Assembly: GCF_031501865.1 (NCBI RefSeq)
Contig: NZ_JARRCW010000001.1
Span: forward strand, 3,307,001 to 3,371,000
Origin: Pseudovibrio sp. M1P-2-3
GTDB taxonomy: Bacteria; Pseudomonadota; Alphaproteobacteria; Rhizobiales; Stappiaceae
Length of the DNA: 64,000 nucleotides
Direction of reading: 5' to 3'
A program made the position numbers and the translations under genes. Positions 46,029-54,844 of this stretch are shown piece by piece (positions within the stretch are counted from its first letter, which is position 1; every line of letters starts with the position of its first letter). The notes beneath the pieces were generated by a model. It did not search any database and was not told the origin of the DNA. It was given only the letters and a program-made list of their open reading frames with translations.

Positions 46029-46769
46029 TTAGCCTTTACCCTTCATCATGAAGGCCATAAAGGCTTTACGTGCTTCATCAGACTGGAGACGCTGGTAGAA
46101 AACAACCATCTCCTCTTCAACACGCTTGCTGAGTTCAGTAGTTTTTCCTTTTAACAAGCCTCTTGCCGCCCGCATTGCTTCACGTGGGAGGCCTGCAATT
46201 CTCTTTGCAGTTGCAAATGCAACCTCTTCAAGAGTCTGCTCCGAAACAAGTTCATTTACGAACCCAGCTGCTAGAGCCTTTTGTGGAGTAAACGCCTCAC
46301 CCAAACACAGGAGCTCAAAAGCTTTTGGATGCCCCATTGCTGCTGGAGCAAGCAAACTGGAACCTGCTTCAGGAACAAGCCCCAGCTCAACAAACGGGGC
46401 TTTAAAGACAGAACGCTCTGTTGCGTAAACCATATCCGCATGAAACAACATGGTTGTTCCAACACCCACGGCAAGACCATCTACACCAATAACAAGAGGA
46501 ATCTTTGTATCAGTGAGGGCCTTCAAAAACGTGACAACCCCGCTCCCAGACATATCTTTTTGCGAAGCCTGCAGAAAGTCTGCAATGTCATTACCAGCAG
46601 TAAACGCACCCGGCTGCCCTAAAAGCAAGTTGCAGCCAACAGTTTCATCTGCTGTCATCAAAGCTTCGGCCATGCCATCGTACATCTCAGAGGTCAAAGC
46701 ATTTTTCTTCTCTGGCCGACTGAGGCGCACAATTTGAACGCCGTCCTTTTTCTCAATCTCAATAACCAT
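46029..46769 (-). CDS. Enoyl-CoA hydratase/isomerase family protein
   Basis: A 246-residue crotonase-fold enzyme. The oxyanion-hole segments are GAFTAGNDIADFL and GLAVGVGTTMLFHADMVYA. FVELGLVPEAGSS supplies the second active-site acid, but the hydratase pair of glutamates is not complete, which is more like isomerase or PaaG-type members. AAGAGGGGG precedes the start. It lies 12 bases downstream of the acyl-CoA dehydrogenase stop, forming a two-gene operon. Confidence 0.92.
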   Translation of the reverse strand: MVIEIEKKDGVQIVRLSRPEKKNALTSEMYDGMAEALMTADETVGCNLLLGQPGAFTAGNDIADFLQASQKDMSGSGVVTFLKALTDTKIPLVIGVDGLAVGVGTTMLFHADMVYATERSVFKAPFVELGLVPEAGSSLLAPAAMGHPKAFELLCLGEAFTPQKALAAGFVNELVSEQTLEEVAFATAKRIAGLPREAMRAARGLLKGKTTELSKRVEEEMVVFYQRLQSDEARKAFMAFMMKGKG

Positions 46770-46781
46770 TTAGTCCCCCTC

Positions 46782-48563
46782 TTAATTAAGCATATTCTCG
46801 GGTTCTATTGCCAGAATTGCAGAGGCTGCTCCCACTACTGCTGACTTCAATCCAGCAGTTTCAGCCAATGTAGTTTCAGCAAATACGCGTGCCATAAGAA
46901 CACGCTGCTCCCGAGCATTTTTCTCTTCTTCCTTGGAAGCCAAGGCTCCCTTGGCAAGGTATGCCGCGCCAAGTGTTAATCCAAACTGACGCTGATAAGC
47001 TGTCGCACCCGCCAAAGCTTCAGAAACATTGCCCTTGGCATGTGCTTCCTTCATCCAGTCCGTAGACGCATTCAAATCGGCAACAGCTTGCTCTAGATTA
47101 CGTGGCGCGTCACCAAGATCGAGGCCATTTTCAGCAGAAAAATCCTCAGCAATCTGTTCAATTTCCTTAATCAGGCTAGTGACCTGTTCGCCGCCGGAAA
47201 GTGGCAGCTTACGCATGACCAGATCCATTGCCTGAATACCGTTTGTACCTTCATATATTGGAGTAATGCGCGCATCACGCATATACTGGGCTGCACCGGT
47301 TTCTTCGATAAAGCCCATACCACCATGAACCTGAATACCCAAAGACGCAATTTCAACAGACAAATCTGTCGATAGGGACTTTGCAAGAGGGGTCAGCAGG
47401 CTGCCGCGCTCCGCCCAGAATTTTCGATCCGCTGCCTCTGGCGCATTCTTGGCCATATCCAATGCATGTGCACAGGCATAACAAAGTGTGCGGGCAACCT
47501 GTGTTTGCGCCTTCATACTCATGAGCATGCGTTTTACATCTGGGTGAGCTGCAATAGGAGCAAGCTGAGAACCATCCGGGCCACTCACACGGCCTTGCAT
47601 CCTTTCCAATGAGAAGTTAAGGGCTGCTTGGAAAGCACGTTCACCGACACCAACACCTTGAACACCAACTGCCAGACGGGCGTTGTTCATCATAGTGAAC
47701 ATGCAAGCGAGGCCCTTGTTTTCCTCACCAATCAACCAACCTGTTGCTCCGCCATTATCACCAAAAGAAAGCGTACATGTTGGAGATGCATGAATACCCA
47801 GTTTGTGCTCGATACCGGCCACACGCACGTCATTCAATTCACCCAATGAACCATCACTGTTCACAAACCTTTTTGGGACGGCGAATAGTGAAATTCCGCG
47901 CGTACCTGCCGGCGCATCCGGAAGACGAGCAAGAACGAGGTGCAAGAGGTTATCAGTCATGTCGTGATCGCCATAACTAATGAAAATCTTCTGACCTGAA
48001 ATCTTATAGGTTCCATCGCCCTGAGGAACAGCTTTCGCGCGTAACTCGTTCAAATCTGAACCAGCCTGTGGTTCTGTCAGGTTCATGGTTCCAGTCCACT
48101 CACCTGTAACAAGCTTTTCAAGATACGTGGCTTTAAGGTAGTCAGAGCCGTGAGCTTCCAACGCTTCAACGGAGCCCATAGTCAACGTGGGGCCCAATGC
48201 AAAAGCCATACATGCGGAGTTGAGCATTTCCATTACAGCAACATAAAGCATGTTGGGCAACCCTTGCCCACCAAAGTCGACTGGTCCTGACAAGGCGTTC
48301 CAACCCGCATCGCGCCACTGCCCGTAAGCTTCCGCCCAGCCCGGAGCCGTTTTTACCCACCCATCAACCAGCTTGGTACCGTGTTCATCTCCAATACGGT
48401 TGAGCTTTGCAATTTCTTCCTCAGAGAACTTGGCGGCTTCTGACAAAATCGCATCGACCAGATCGTCGGAAAGTTCCCCTTGATTTTCAAGAGACTGAAA
48501 TTCTTTTAGTCCAATTACATGCCTTAAGGTGAAGGCAATTTCGTTGACTGGTGCACGGTACAT
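46782..48563 (-). CDS. Acyl-CoA dehydrogenase, DmdC-like long form (second copy)
   Basis: A 593-residue FAD enzyme, paralogous to the one at 5105-6901. ATG 48563 is chosen because it gives the family start MYRAPVNEIAFTL and follows GGGGAAAG. Motifs are TMNLTEPQAGSDL, KISGQKIFISYG and the catalytic glutamate in ITPIYEGTNGIQAMDL. The long C-terminal helical extension of the DmdC-like subfamily is present. A 16-base palindrome at 48654-48669 lies 91 bases upstream and matches the geometry of that ahead of the first copy. It is probably co-transcribed with the enoyl-CoA hydratase gene. Confidence 0.93.
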   Translation of the reverse strand: MYRAPVNEIAFTLRHVIGLKEFQSLENQGELSDDLVDAILSEAAKFSEEEIAKLNRIGDEHGTKLVDGWVKTAPGWAEAYGQWRDAGWNALSGPVDFGGQGLPNMLYVAVMEMLNSACMAFALGPTLTMGSVEALEAHGSDYLKATYLEKLVTGEWTGTMNLTEPQAGSDLNELRAKAVPQGDGTYKISGQKIFISYGDHDMTDNLLHLVLARLPDAPAGTRGISLFAVPKRFVNSDGSLGELNDVRVAGIEHKLGIHASPTCTLSFGDNGGATGWLIGEENKGLACMFTMMNNARLAVGVQGVGVGERAFQAALNFSLERMQGRVSGPDGSQLAPIAAHPDVKRMLMSMKAQTQVARTLCYACAHALDMAKNAPEAADRKFWAERGSLLTPLAKSLSTDLSVEIASLGIQVHGGMGFIEETGAAQYMRDARITPIYEGTNGIQAMDLVMRKLPLSGGEQVTSLIKEIEQIAEDFSAENGLDLGDAPRNLEQAVADLNASTDWMKEAHAKGNVSEALAGATAYQRQFGLTLGAAYLAKGALASKEEEKNAREQRVLMARVFAETTLAETAGLKSAVVGAASAILAIEPENMLN

Positions 48564-48653
48564 TTTATTTCTTTCCCCGTATTCGGCTTGACGAGAGGCT
48601 ACAACCACCTCTAAACGCCATGGAACTTAAGTGTTGGAGAAACACTAGTGAGA

Positions 48654-48669
48654 TTGACGTAGACGTCAA
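48654..48669. promoter_or_regulatory. Candidate MerR-type operator upstream of second acyl-CoA dehydrogenase
   Basis: TTGACG-TAGA-CGTCAA is a perfect 6-4-6 inverted repeat in the 159-base gap between divergent genes. It shares the xTxACG-TA-xx-CGTxAx pattern with the site at 5048-5063. Control by the MerR protein of 3410-3886 is inferred; the site could also affect the Sua5-type gene. Confidence 0.5.
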
Positions 48670-48722
48670 GATTAAGCACAGTTTTGTGCCCCATACATTC
48701 GTCGTAATTAGGGTAAAACCGC

Positions 48723-49706
48723 ATGGAATATTGGCATCTGTCACAGGAAACGAGGATCGAGAGTGCCAAAGAGTTTTTAGCTGTGTGTAATGCGCTCATA
48801 AAAGGGCAGCTTGTAGCGATTCCGACAGAGACTGTTTATGGGCTGGCAGCCGATGCCACAAATGGGCAAGCCTGCGCCAGAATATATGAAGCCAAAGGCC
48901 GTCCGTCCTTTAATCCTCTTATATCACATGTGGATAGTTTGGACGCAGCCCGCACCCAAGGCGAATTCAACGACAAAGCTCTTGCACTTGCAGAAGCGTT
49001 TTGGCCCGGCCCCCTCACTCTTGTCCTTCCAAAGACGAAGACTTGTACAGTGAGCGAGCTTGCTACAGCAGGGCTAGCAAGTGTTGCATTAAGAGTGCCA
49101 CAGTCTTCTATTATGAGGGCTTTATCACGGCAAATAGGCAAGCCCTTGGCGGCTCCTAGTGCCAATTTATCGGGCAAAATTAGTGGCACCACAGCAGAAG
49201 ATGTAATTGCAGATCTAGAGCGGCACCTTTCTTGGGTTATTGATGGCGGTGCTACCTCGGTTGGGATAGAATCTACAATTATCTCACTTATAGGTGAGCG
49301 GCCAACCCTTCTCAGACCTGGTGGCATTGCGCGTACCCATATTGAGGAGATTTTAGGAGAACCTCTTGCAACAGCTGGCTCCGATGACAGCGCTCCACAG
49401 GCCCCTGGCATGCTCTCCTCTCATTATGCGCCGGACAACCCAATACGTCTGGACGCAACTGCCCTACTTGATGAAGACGTTTTGATCACCTTTGGCGCCG
49501 CGACCATTGAAAACAGCGAGAGAGCCAAGCGCGTCATAAACCTGAGTCCAGCAGGTGACCTCACGGAGGCTGCTGCAAATTTATTTTCTGCACTGCGGAA
49601 AGCAGATCGCGAAAGCAAAGGTAAAATTGCGATATCCCCAATTCCGACAACAGGCTTGGGAGAAGCGATTAATGACAGGCTAAAAAGAGCCGCAGCCCCA
49701 AAGTGA
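48723..49706 (+). CDS. L-threonylcarbamoyladenylate synthase, Sua5 type
   Basis: A 327-residue enzyme. The N-terminal YrdC domain (to about residue 205) has AIPTETVYGLAADATN, KGRPSFNPL, SVALRVPQ and APSANLSGKISGTT. The Sua5 extension (residues 215-325) ends the protein. It makes threonylcarbamoyl-AMP from threonine, bicarbonate and ATP for the t6A37 modification of ANN-decoding tRNAs. ATG 48723 has no strong ribosome-binding site. The first 15 residues are not conserved, so a later start is possible. Confidence 0.93.
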   Translation: MEYWHLSQETRIESAKEFLAVCNALIKGQLVAIPTETVYGLAADATNGQACARIYEAKGRPSFNPLISHVDSLDAARTQGEFNDKALALAEAFWPGPLTLVLPKTKTCTVSELATAGLASVALRVPQSSIMRALSRQIGKPLAAPSANLSGKISGTTAEDVIADLERHLSWVIDGGATSVGIESTIISLIGERPTLLRPGGIARTHIEEILGEPLATAGSDDSAPQAPGMLSSHYAPDNPIRLDATALLDEDVLITFGAATIENSERAKRVINLSPAGDLTEAAANLFSALRKADRESKGKIAISPIPTTGLGEAINDRLKRAAAPK

Positions 49707-50176
49707 ATAACAAATGAAAAAAGTTGGCCGATTCCCTCATCTCAAAGAGATTCAAGGTGCCTCATAGCCACATTCAGGATGAAAGCCCAACTATTTTCAA
49801 CTAATACACTGTGACTCAATCACAACAACTATTAGTTAACATATCCAAGCCCACAAAATACAACTATCCAAAAAAGAAAAATAATATGCTAAACAATACA
49901 TATGGACGAAATAAAAAATAAATATAATCTTACTAATCAGTCACAGTTATTAAAGACCTCCCCCACGAGCATTATATATGCTCGCACCTTAACCGGGGAT
50001 GAGTGCGTAATACTCACCCCCGGCACCTTTTTAACTAAATATATACTTTCAACTTATATTTACTAAACTGTTCCAACTAATTTCTAATTTTTCATAATTT
50101 GACTTATCCAGTAGGACTTGGCAGAAAACACAGTAATGTACTTCTAGTTTCCAATCCTAGTTAACGGTATAGTTTT
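49707..50176. other. Intergenic region between Sua5-type gene and HDAC-like gene
   Basis: Some 470 very AT-rich bases. The main structure is a pair of tandem hairpins at 49966-50023 followed by a T-run, described separately as a small RNA candidate. No protein-coding frame is convincing. Confidence 0.5.
49935..50035 (+). ncRNA. Candidate small RNA with two hairpins
   Basis: A TATAAT element at 49923-49928 could start a transcript near 49935. The sequence then has a CCTCCCCC stretch complementary to ribosome-binding sites. Hairpin 1 is CGAGCAT-TATAT-ATGCTCG at 49966-49984. Hairpin 2 is CCGGGGATGAGT with ACTCACCCCCGG at 49993-50023, followed by CACCTTTTT. A C-rich anti-Shine-Dalgarno segment with a terminator hairpin is a common small RNA plan in alphaproteobacteria. 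No family is recognised, and a leader of the downstream gene is an alternative. Confidence 0.45.
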
Positions 50177-51106
50177 TTGAGTACACTTCTGTTACATCAT
50201 TCCGCTTTTCTTGAGCATAAAACTCCAAGTGGGCACCCCGAACGGCCTGACCGTTTACGAGCCATTTCCCATGCTTTGGAAAAAGAAAAATTTCAAACTT
50301 TACTCAGAGATATGCCTCCAATGGGGCGGTTTCAGGATATTGCGCTCGTCCATCCCGAGGAGCACATAAACTTTATTCACAACAAGACACCCGAGGAAGG
50401 CCTCTTCCGAATTGATGATGATACCACATTATCTCCGGGAACCTGGGAAGCTGCCCTTCGCGCTGTTGGTGCCTCTTGCAGGGCTGTTGATGAAGTGATG
50501 ACCAGTCAGGTTACAAATGCTTTTTGTGCAATTCGCCCTCCCGGTCATCATGCGGAAATAGATAGGGCGATGGGCTTTTGCTATTTCAATAACGCAGCTG
50601 TAGCAGCTCGGCACGCTCAAACAGCCTTTGGCGTTGAGCGCGTTGCCATTATTGATTTCGATGTACATCACGGGAACGGTACACAAGATGTTTTCTGGAA
50701 CGATCCATCAGTTATGTACACATCAACCCATCAAGCCCCCTTATATCCAGGGACTGGGCAAAAGCAGGAAACTGGCGAATTCAATAATATTGTCAATGTG
50801 CCCATGCGCGATGGAGACGGCGGCGTAGAATTTAGGGATGCTTACAAGACTGTTATTCTGCCACAGTTACGCAAATTCAAACCTGATCTTCTTGTGCTTT
50901 CAGCCGGTTTCGATGCCCACGCTCGCGATCCCCTTGGGGGAATGCTGGTTATAGAGGATGATTTTGCATGGTTAACACGTGAACTTATGGAAATTGCTGA
51001 TCAAAGCTGCAATAGGCGCATTGTATCCCTACTTGAAGGTGGATACGACCTTGAGGGGCTTGCACGCTCTGTCGCTGCTCATGTAATGACCTTGATGGAA
51101 CACTAG
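50177..51106 (+). CDS. Histone deacetylase-family amidohydrolase
   Basis: A 309-residue zinc amidohydrolase of the HDAC/acetylpolyamine amidohydrolase family. The active site is recognisable: IRPPGHHAE (paired histidines), IIDFDVHHGNGTQDVF and LSAGFDAHARDPLGG with the metal ligands. The start is TTG 50177 with no clear ribosome-binding site; no ATG is available before the conserved HHSAFLEHKTPSGHPERPDRL. The bacterial substrate (acetylpolyamine, acetyl-CoA-like or protein) is unknown. It lies 40 bases ahead of xseB. Confidence 0.92.
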   Translation: MSTLLLHHSAFLEHKTPSGHPERPDRLRAISHALEKEKFQTLLRDMPPMGRFQDIALVHPEEHINFIHNKTPEEGLFRIDDDTTLSPGTWEAALRAVGASCRAVDEVMTSQVTNAFCAIRPPGHHAEIDRAMGFCYFNNAAVAARHAQTAFGVERVAIIDFDVHHGNGTQDVFWNDPSVMYTSTHQAPLYPGTGQKQETGEFNNIVNVPMRDGDGGVEFRDAYKTVILPQLRKFKPDLLVLSAGFDAHARDPLGGMLVIEDDFAWLTRELMEIADQSCNRRIVSLLEGGYDLEGLARSVAAHVMTLMEH

Positions 51107-51146
51107 ATAATTACAGTACACGTTAAAACAACCTTGCAGAGGCCCA

Positions 51147-51404
51147 ATGTCGGATTCAAGCAATTCCTCCGTTTCCACTGACACCATGTCTTTTGAAGAC
51201 GCACTTACCAAACTGGAAACTATTGTTCGAAATCTGGAACAAGGAAATGTTCCTCTGGAAAAGAGTATTGATCTATACACCCAAGGAGAAGCCCTCCGAA
51301 GCCGGTGCGATACACTCTTGCGGGCTGCAGAGGAAAAAATTGAAACAATCAAAATTGATGGAAAAGGTCAGGCAATAGCCAGTAGCCCTCTTGCCCCAGA
51401 ATAA
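51147..51404 (+). CDS. xseB: Exodeoxyribonuclease VII small subunit
   Basis: An 85-residue protein with the whole XseB signature: SFEDALTKLETIVRNLEQGNVPLEKSIDLYTQGEALRSRCDTLLRAAEEKI. Small subunits assemble on XseA to form the exonuclease VII that degrades single-stranded DNA; xseA is not in the window. GAGG lies 5 bases before the ATG. The HDAC-xseB-dxs order is typical of Hyphomicrobiales. Confidence 0.95.
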   Translation: MSDSSNSSVSTDTMSFEDALTKLETIVRNLEQGNVPLEKSIDLYTQGEALRSRCDTLLRAAEEKIETIKIDGKGQAIASSPLAPE

Positions 51405-51567
51405 CTGAAGCGGAATATCTCTCTGGATTAAATAAGCGACATAATTTGTAATTTAATCATTTGCCCGTACCTTTACACGAAACTAAGCCTTCAAAAGGTA
51501 CGCAACAAAAAAAAGATCCAAGAGAAAAAAGTTAACCGACTTCATACACCTAGATTTCTTAAGACGC

Positions 51568-51655
51568 CGAAATAAAAAGAGGACCGCGAAGTATCACGGT
51601 CCTAAGTCGATCACTGTGCACGTGGCCCCATCGACCACAAAATTGTGATAGTTTC
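51568..51655 (-). ncRNA. Candidate small RNA on minus strand
   Basis: Read on the minus strand, three hairpins follow one another: CACAA-TT-TTGTG (51636-51647), GTCGAT with ATCGAC (51606-51635, with an inner CAC/GTG pairing) and AGGACCG with CGGTCCT (51580-51603). Immediately afterwards comes CTTTTTATTT, so the last hairpin has the form of an intrinsic terminator. Nothing on the minus strand upstream codes for protein, so a stand-alone small RNA is the simplest reading. The 5' end is not defined. Confidence 0.5.
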
Positions 51656-51672
51656 TTTTTACAAGGTTAACA

Positions 51673-51688
51673 TCACCCCTAGGGGTGA
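51673..51688. promoter_or_regulatory. Perfect 16-base palindrome between xseB and dxs
   Basis: TCACCCCTAGGGGTGA is fully self-complementary. It lies about 25 bases upstream of the minus-strand small RNA candidate and 182 bases before dxs. It could be a dimeric regulator site for either; the binder is unknown. Confidence 0.4.
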
Positions 51689-51869
51689 CTTGATACAATT
51701 TTTAATAGAAAACTACTCAATACACGTAGAGAAATCGCGAATAACCTACAAAGATAGTGAAACTTCAGAGTTTTCCACCTATCTATAAATTGCTTGAGCT
51801 TTTCCCTTATTGTAAGCCTAGAGGGTTAAGACAAGCCAATCGCTAAAACACAAGCCGGTGCAAATTAGA

Positions 51870-53777
51870 ATGAAGACCCCCCTCCTTGATCGCGTCAACT
51901 CGCCCGCAGACCTGAAATGCATGACGAATGACGAACTGAAGATCATTGCCGAAGAACTGAGAGCAGAAACTATCAACGCTGTTTCGGAAACGGGTGGTCA
52001 TTTGGGTGCGGGCTTGGGTGTTGTCGAATTAACAGTTGCGCTTCATCACGTTTTTAACACACCGGACGATCGGCTCATTTGGGACGTTGGTCACCAGTGC
52101 TACCCACATAAAATCCTGACCGAGCGCCGTGACCGTATCCGTACGCTCAGGCAAGGCGGTGGCCTTTCAGGCTTTACGAAACGCTCTGAAAGTACCTATG
52201 ACCCATTTGGAGCTGGACACTCCTCAACCTCGATTTCCGCAGGCTTGGGGATGGCAGTTGCTCGGGATCTAGCGGATAAGCAAAATAGTGTCATTGCAGT
52301 TATTGGTGATGGTGCCATGTCTGCTGGGATGGCTTATGAAGCCATGAATAATGCCGGGGCTTTGAACTCACGTCTCATCGTCATTCTCAACGATAATGAC
52401 ATGTCAATTGCTCCGCCAGTCGGAGCTCTTTCGGCATCCTTAGCCCGCCTTGTATCGGGCAAGACCTACAAGTCCCTGCGGGAAGCTGCAAAGCAAGTTG
52501 CGCGTGCCCTTCCAAAACCTTTACAGGAAAAGGCCGCAAAAGCTGAAGAGTTTGCTCGGGGCTTCTGGACAGGTGGCACTTTATTCGAAGAGCTTGGGTT
52601 TTACTATGTTGGCCCTGTTGACGGGCACAACCTCGACCACCTTCTACCGATCCTACGTAATGTGAGAGATGCGAAAGAAGGCCCCATACTCATCCACGCT
52701 GTCACCCAGAAAGGCAAAGGGTACGCTCCTGCAGAAAGTGCGAGCAATAAGCTTCATGCGGTTGCCAAGTTTGATGTGGTTACCGGAAAGCAATCCAAAC
52801 CCAAAGCCAACGCTCCCGCTTATACGAAAGTCTTTGCCCAAAGCCTGATCGCGGAAGCAAAGCAGGATGAAAAAATCGTCGGCATTACTGCTGCCATGCC
52901 TGATGGCACCGGGCTGGACCTGTTCGCCAAAGAGTTTCCTAACCGAACATTTGACGTGGGTATCGCCGAGCAACATGCAGTGACCTTTGCTGCCGGAATG
53001 GCGACAGAGGGTTACAAACCATTTTGCTCTATCTACTCCACGTTCTTACAACGTGCCTATGACCAAGTCATTCACGATGTTGCAGTTCAAAATCTACCCG
53101 TTCGCTTTCCCATTGACCGAGCGGGTCTTGTTGGAGCTGACGGAGCAACTCATGCTGGTTCCTTTGACGTTGCCTATCTCGCATGTATCCCGCAATTCGT
53201 CATCATGGCCGCTGGAGATGAAGCGGAACTCACGCACATGGTCGCCACAGCTGCAGCCTATGATGAAGGCCCAATTGCCTTCAGATACCCACGAGGTGAA
53301 GGCGTTGGCATTGAACTCCCGCAAAAAGGCACACCACTAGAAATTGGGCGCGGACGAATTGTGAAGGAAGGAACTCGCATAGCGCTGCTTTCTTTTGGTA
53401 CACGGCTCGGGGAAGCTTTAAAGGCAGCAGAAGACCTTGATGCTGCAGGACTTTCAACAACAGTGGCTGACGCTCGTTTTGCAAAACCACTTGATATTGA
53501 CCTCATTACCCGCCTCGCTCGCGAGCATGATGTTCTGGTGACAATTGAAGAGGGCTCTATTGGCGGCTTCGGAACACAAGTGCTTCACACCCTATCTGAC
53601 CTTGGAGCACTTGATGGTTCACTCAAAGTTCGCTGCATGACGTTGCCCGATACATTTCAGGACCATGACAGCCCTCAGAAGATGTACGAGGCAGCGAGAC
53701 TAAATGCCGCAGGTATTATGGCAAAAGTCTTTGAAGTACTGGGACAGGACGCCTCTATCTCCGAGCAACGCGCTTAA
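51870..53777 (+). CDS. dxs: 1-deoxy-D-xylulose-5-phosphate synthase
   Basis: A 635-residue thiamine-diphosphate enzyme that joins pyruvate and glyceraldehyde 3-phosphate in the first step of the MEP isoprenoid pathway. Motifs are [33 protein letters not shown], the ThDP/Mg motif [20 protein letters not shown], and the C-terminal transketolase region [16 protein letters not shown] and [18 protein letters not shown] 51870 is preferred to GTG 51858 because the family starts near [16 protein letters not shown]; neither has a strong ribosome-binding site. Confidence 0.96.
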   Translation: MKTPLLDRVNSPADLKCMTNDELKIIAEELRAETINAVSETGGHLGAGLGVVELTVALHHVFNTPDDRLIWDVGHQCYPHKILTERRDRIRTLRQGGGLSGFTKRSESTYDPFGAGHSSTSISAGLGMAVARDLADKQNSVIAVIGDGAMSAGMAYEAMNNAGALNSRLIVILNDNDMSIAPPVGALSASLARLVSGKTYKSLREAAKQVARALPKPLQEKAAKAEEFARGFWTGGTLFEELGFYYVGPVDGHNLDHLLPILRNVRDAKEGPILIHAVTQKGKGYAPAESASNKLHAVAKFDVVTGKQSKPKANAPAYTKVFAQSLIAEAKQDEKIVGITAAMPDGTGLDLFAKEFPNRTFDVGIAEQHAVTFAAGMATEGYKPFCSIYSTFLQRAYDQVIHDVAVQNLPVRFPIDRAGLVGADGATHAGSFDVAYLACIPQFVIMAAGDEAELTHMVATAAAYDEGPIAFRYPRGEGVGIELPQKGTPLEIGRGRIVKEGTRIALLSFGTRLGEALKAAEDLDAAGLSTTVADARFAKPLDIDLITRLAREHDVLVTIEEGSIGGFGTQVLHTLSDLGALDGSLKVRCMTLPDTFQDHDSPQKMYEAARLNAAGIMAKVFEVLGQDASISEQRA

Positions 53778-53816
53778 AGCAAAAAGAAATACCTTTATTT
53801 CCTCTTCTTTTTCTCT

Positions 53817-53851
53817 AGGGTGATTAATTAGTATTTTTAGTTAATCACCCT
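53817..53851 (+). terminator. Hairpin after dxs
   Basis: AGGGTGATTAA (53817-53827) and TTAATCACCCT (53841-53851) form a perfect 11-bp stem 40 bases after the dxs stop. The T-rich segment is in the loop and not after the stem, so terminator strength is uncertain. Confidence 0.5.
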
Positions 53852-53896
53852 CCCTTAGTGACGGGATACAGTGGGGCCAATTAGACCTTACGTAAG

Positions 53897-54316
53897 ATGC
53901 ATAAACCAAGTTTTTTACAGTGCCTGCACTCAGAGAAAAGTTCTATTGCTTTCCTTGCTGGTTTAGCTCTCTTCACAAGAGTTATCCTGCTGGGATTCGC
54001 TGGCAGCATTCTGGCCGATCCGGCACTGGCACAGTTACAGGTTCATTGCACACCTTCAGGCTACGCACCCGTTCCGCTCGAAGATAGGCAAGCCCAGACT
54101 GGGGCGGAATGCCCATGCGGAACAACTTGTCCGCATAGCTTACCATTTAAAGAAAAGGGAGTTGGAGGCGAGTGGTTTTATAACCTAAGCTCTGACCCTG
54201 TTTGGTTATCCATAGTTCTGAATAAAACTCCTCCCTTAAAGGCTGGTGCATCTGCTCAAAGTCACTCTATCCGCGCCCCTCCTCTCAACAAAGTTGCTCC
54301 ATTGAACCAAATATAG
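53897..54316 (+). CDS. Small exported or membrane protein with CPCGxxCPH motif, copper-gene neighbour
   Basis: A 139-residue protein. A hydrophobic stretch (about residues 17-46, ending DPALAQ) looks like a signal anchor or signal peptide. The mature part carries AECPCGTTCPH, a Cys/His cluster suited to metal binding, and a low-complexity tail. It directly precedes PCuAC and SCO genes, which suggests a role in periplasmic copper handling; I do not recognise the family with confidence. The ATG abuts the palindrome CTTACGTAAG and has no Shine-Dalgarno, so the start is uncertain. Confidence 0.65.
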   Translation: MHKPSFLQCLHSEKSSIAFLAGLALFTRVILLGFAGSILADPALAQLQVHCTPSGYAPVPLEDRQAQTGAECPCGTTCPHSLPFKEKGVGGEWFYNLSSDPVWLSIVLNKTPPLKAGASAQSHSIRAPPLNKVAPLNQI

Positions 54317-54342
54317 AACACAAGTTGAGACGAGAAATTCCT

Positions 54343-54828
54343 ATGAAGTTTTCTAGAACATTTTTTTTAGCCACAGCCCTTTGCCTTGCTCCACTAAGCG
54401 TTTCTGCGCAACCCATTGTAACTGGAGACCTTACGCTTTCTTCTCCTTGGACGCGCGCAACACCACCAAACGCAAAAGGAGCTGGCGCATTCATTAAAAT
54501 AACAAACTCGGGTCAATCGGAGGATAAACTGATCTCCGTTGAATCAAATGTCGCAAAGCGAACAGAAGTCCATGAGATGAAAGTAGTCGACGGAATTATG
54601 AAAATGCGTCCCGTTGAAAATGGAATCGTCATTCCGGAGGGGCAAACTCTGGAGCTGAAACCCGGAAGTTATCACGTTATGTTCATGGGTCTCAAACAGC
54701 CATTTAAAATGGGTGAAGAGGTTCAAGTCCAGTTCAACTTTGAAAAAGCCAAGCCGGTAACGGTCAACTTCCCAGTTGAAAAAATTGGCGCTAAAGCCCC
54801 AAGCTCTATGAATCACCACTCGAACTAA
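54343..54828 (+). CDS. Copper chaperone PCu(A)C
   Basis: A 161-residue periplasmic protein with a signal peptide (residues 1-23, ending SVSAQ). The copper motif H(M)x10Mx21HxM is recognisable in VHEMKVVDGIMKM and PGSYHVMFMGL. ATG 54343 is used because it gives a clean signal peptide; an in-frame ATG at 54325 adds six polar residues. PCuAC delivers Cu(I) for assembly of the CuA or CuB sites of cytochrome oxidase, often with SCO, whose gene follows 16 bases later. Confidence 0.93.
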   Translation: MKFSRTFFLATALCLAPLSVSAQPIVTGDLTLSSPWTRATPPNAKGAGAFIKITNSGQSEDKLISVESNVAKRTEVHEMKVVDGIMKMRPVENGIVIPEGQTLELKPGSYHVMFMGLKQPFKMGEEVQVQFNFEKAKPVTVNFPVEKIGAKAPSSMNHHSN

Positions 54829-54844
54829 GCTCTAGGTAATATTC

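Larger units (their letters stand above)
51405..51869. other. Intergenic region between xseB and dxs
   Basis: Some 465 bases with several structures. CGTACCTTT (51466-51474) pairs with AAAGGTACG (51494-51502). A run of hairpins at 51580-51647 ends in a minus-strand terminator and is listed as a small RNA candidate. A perfect 16-base palindrome lies at 51673-51688. No protein gene is evident. The dxs promoter must be in the last 180 bases. Confidence 0.5.
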
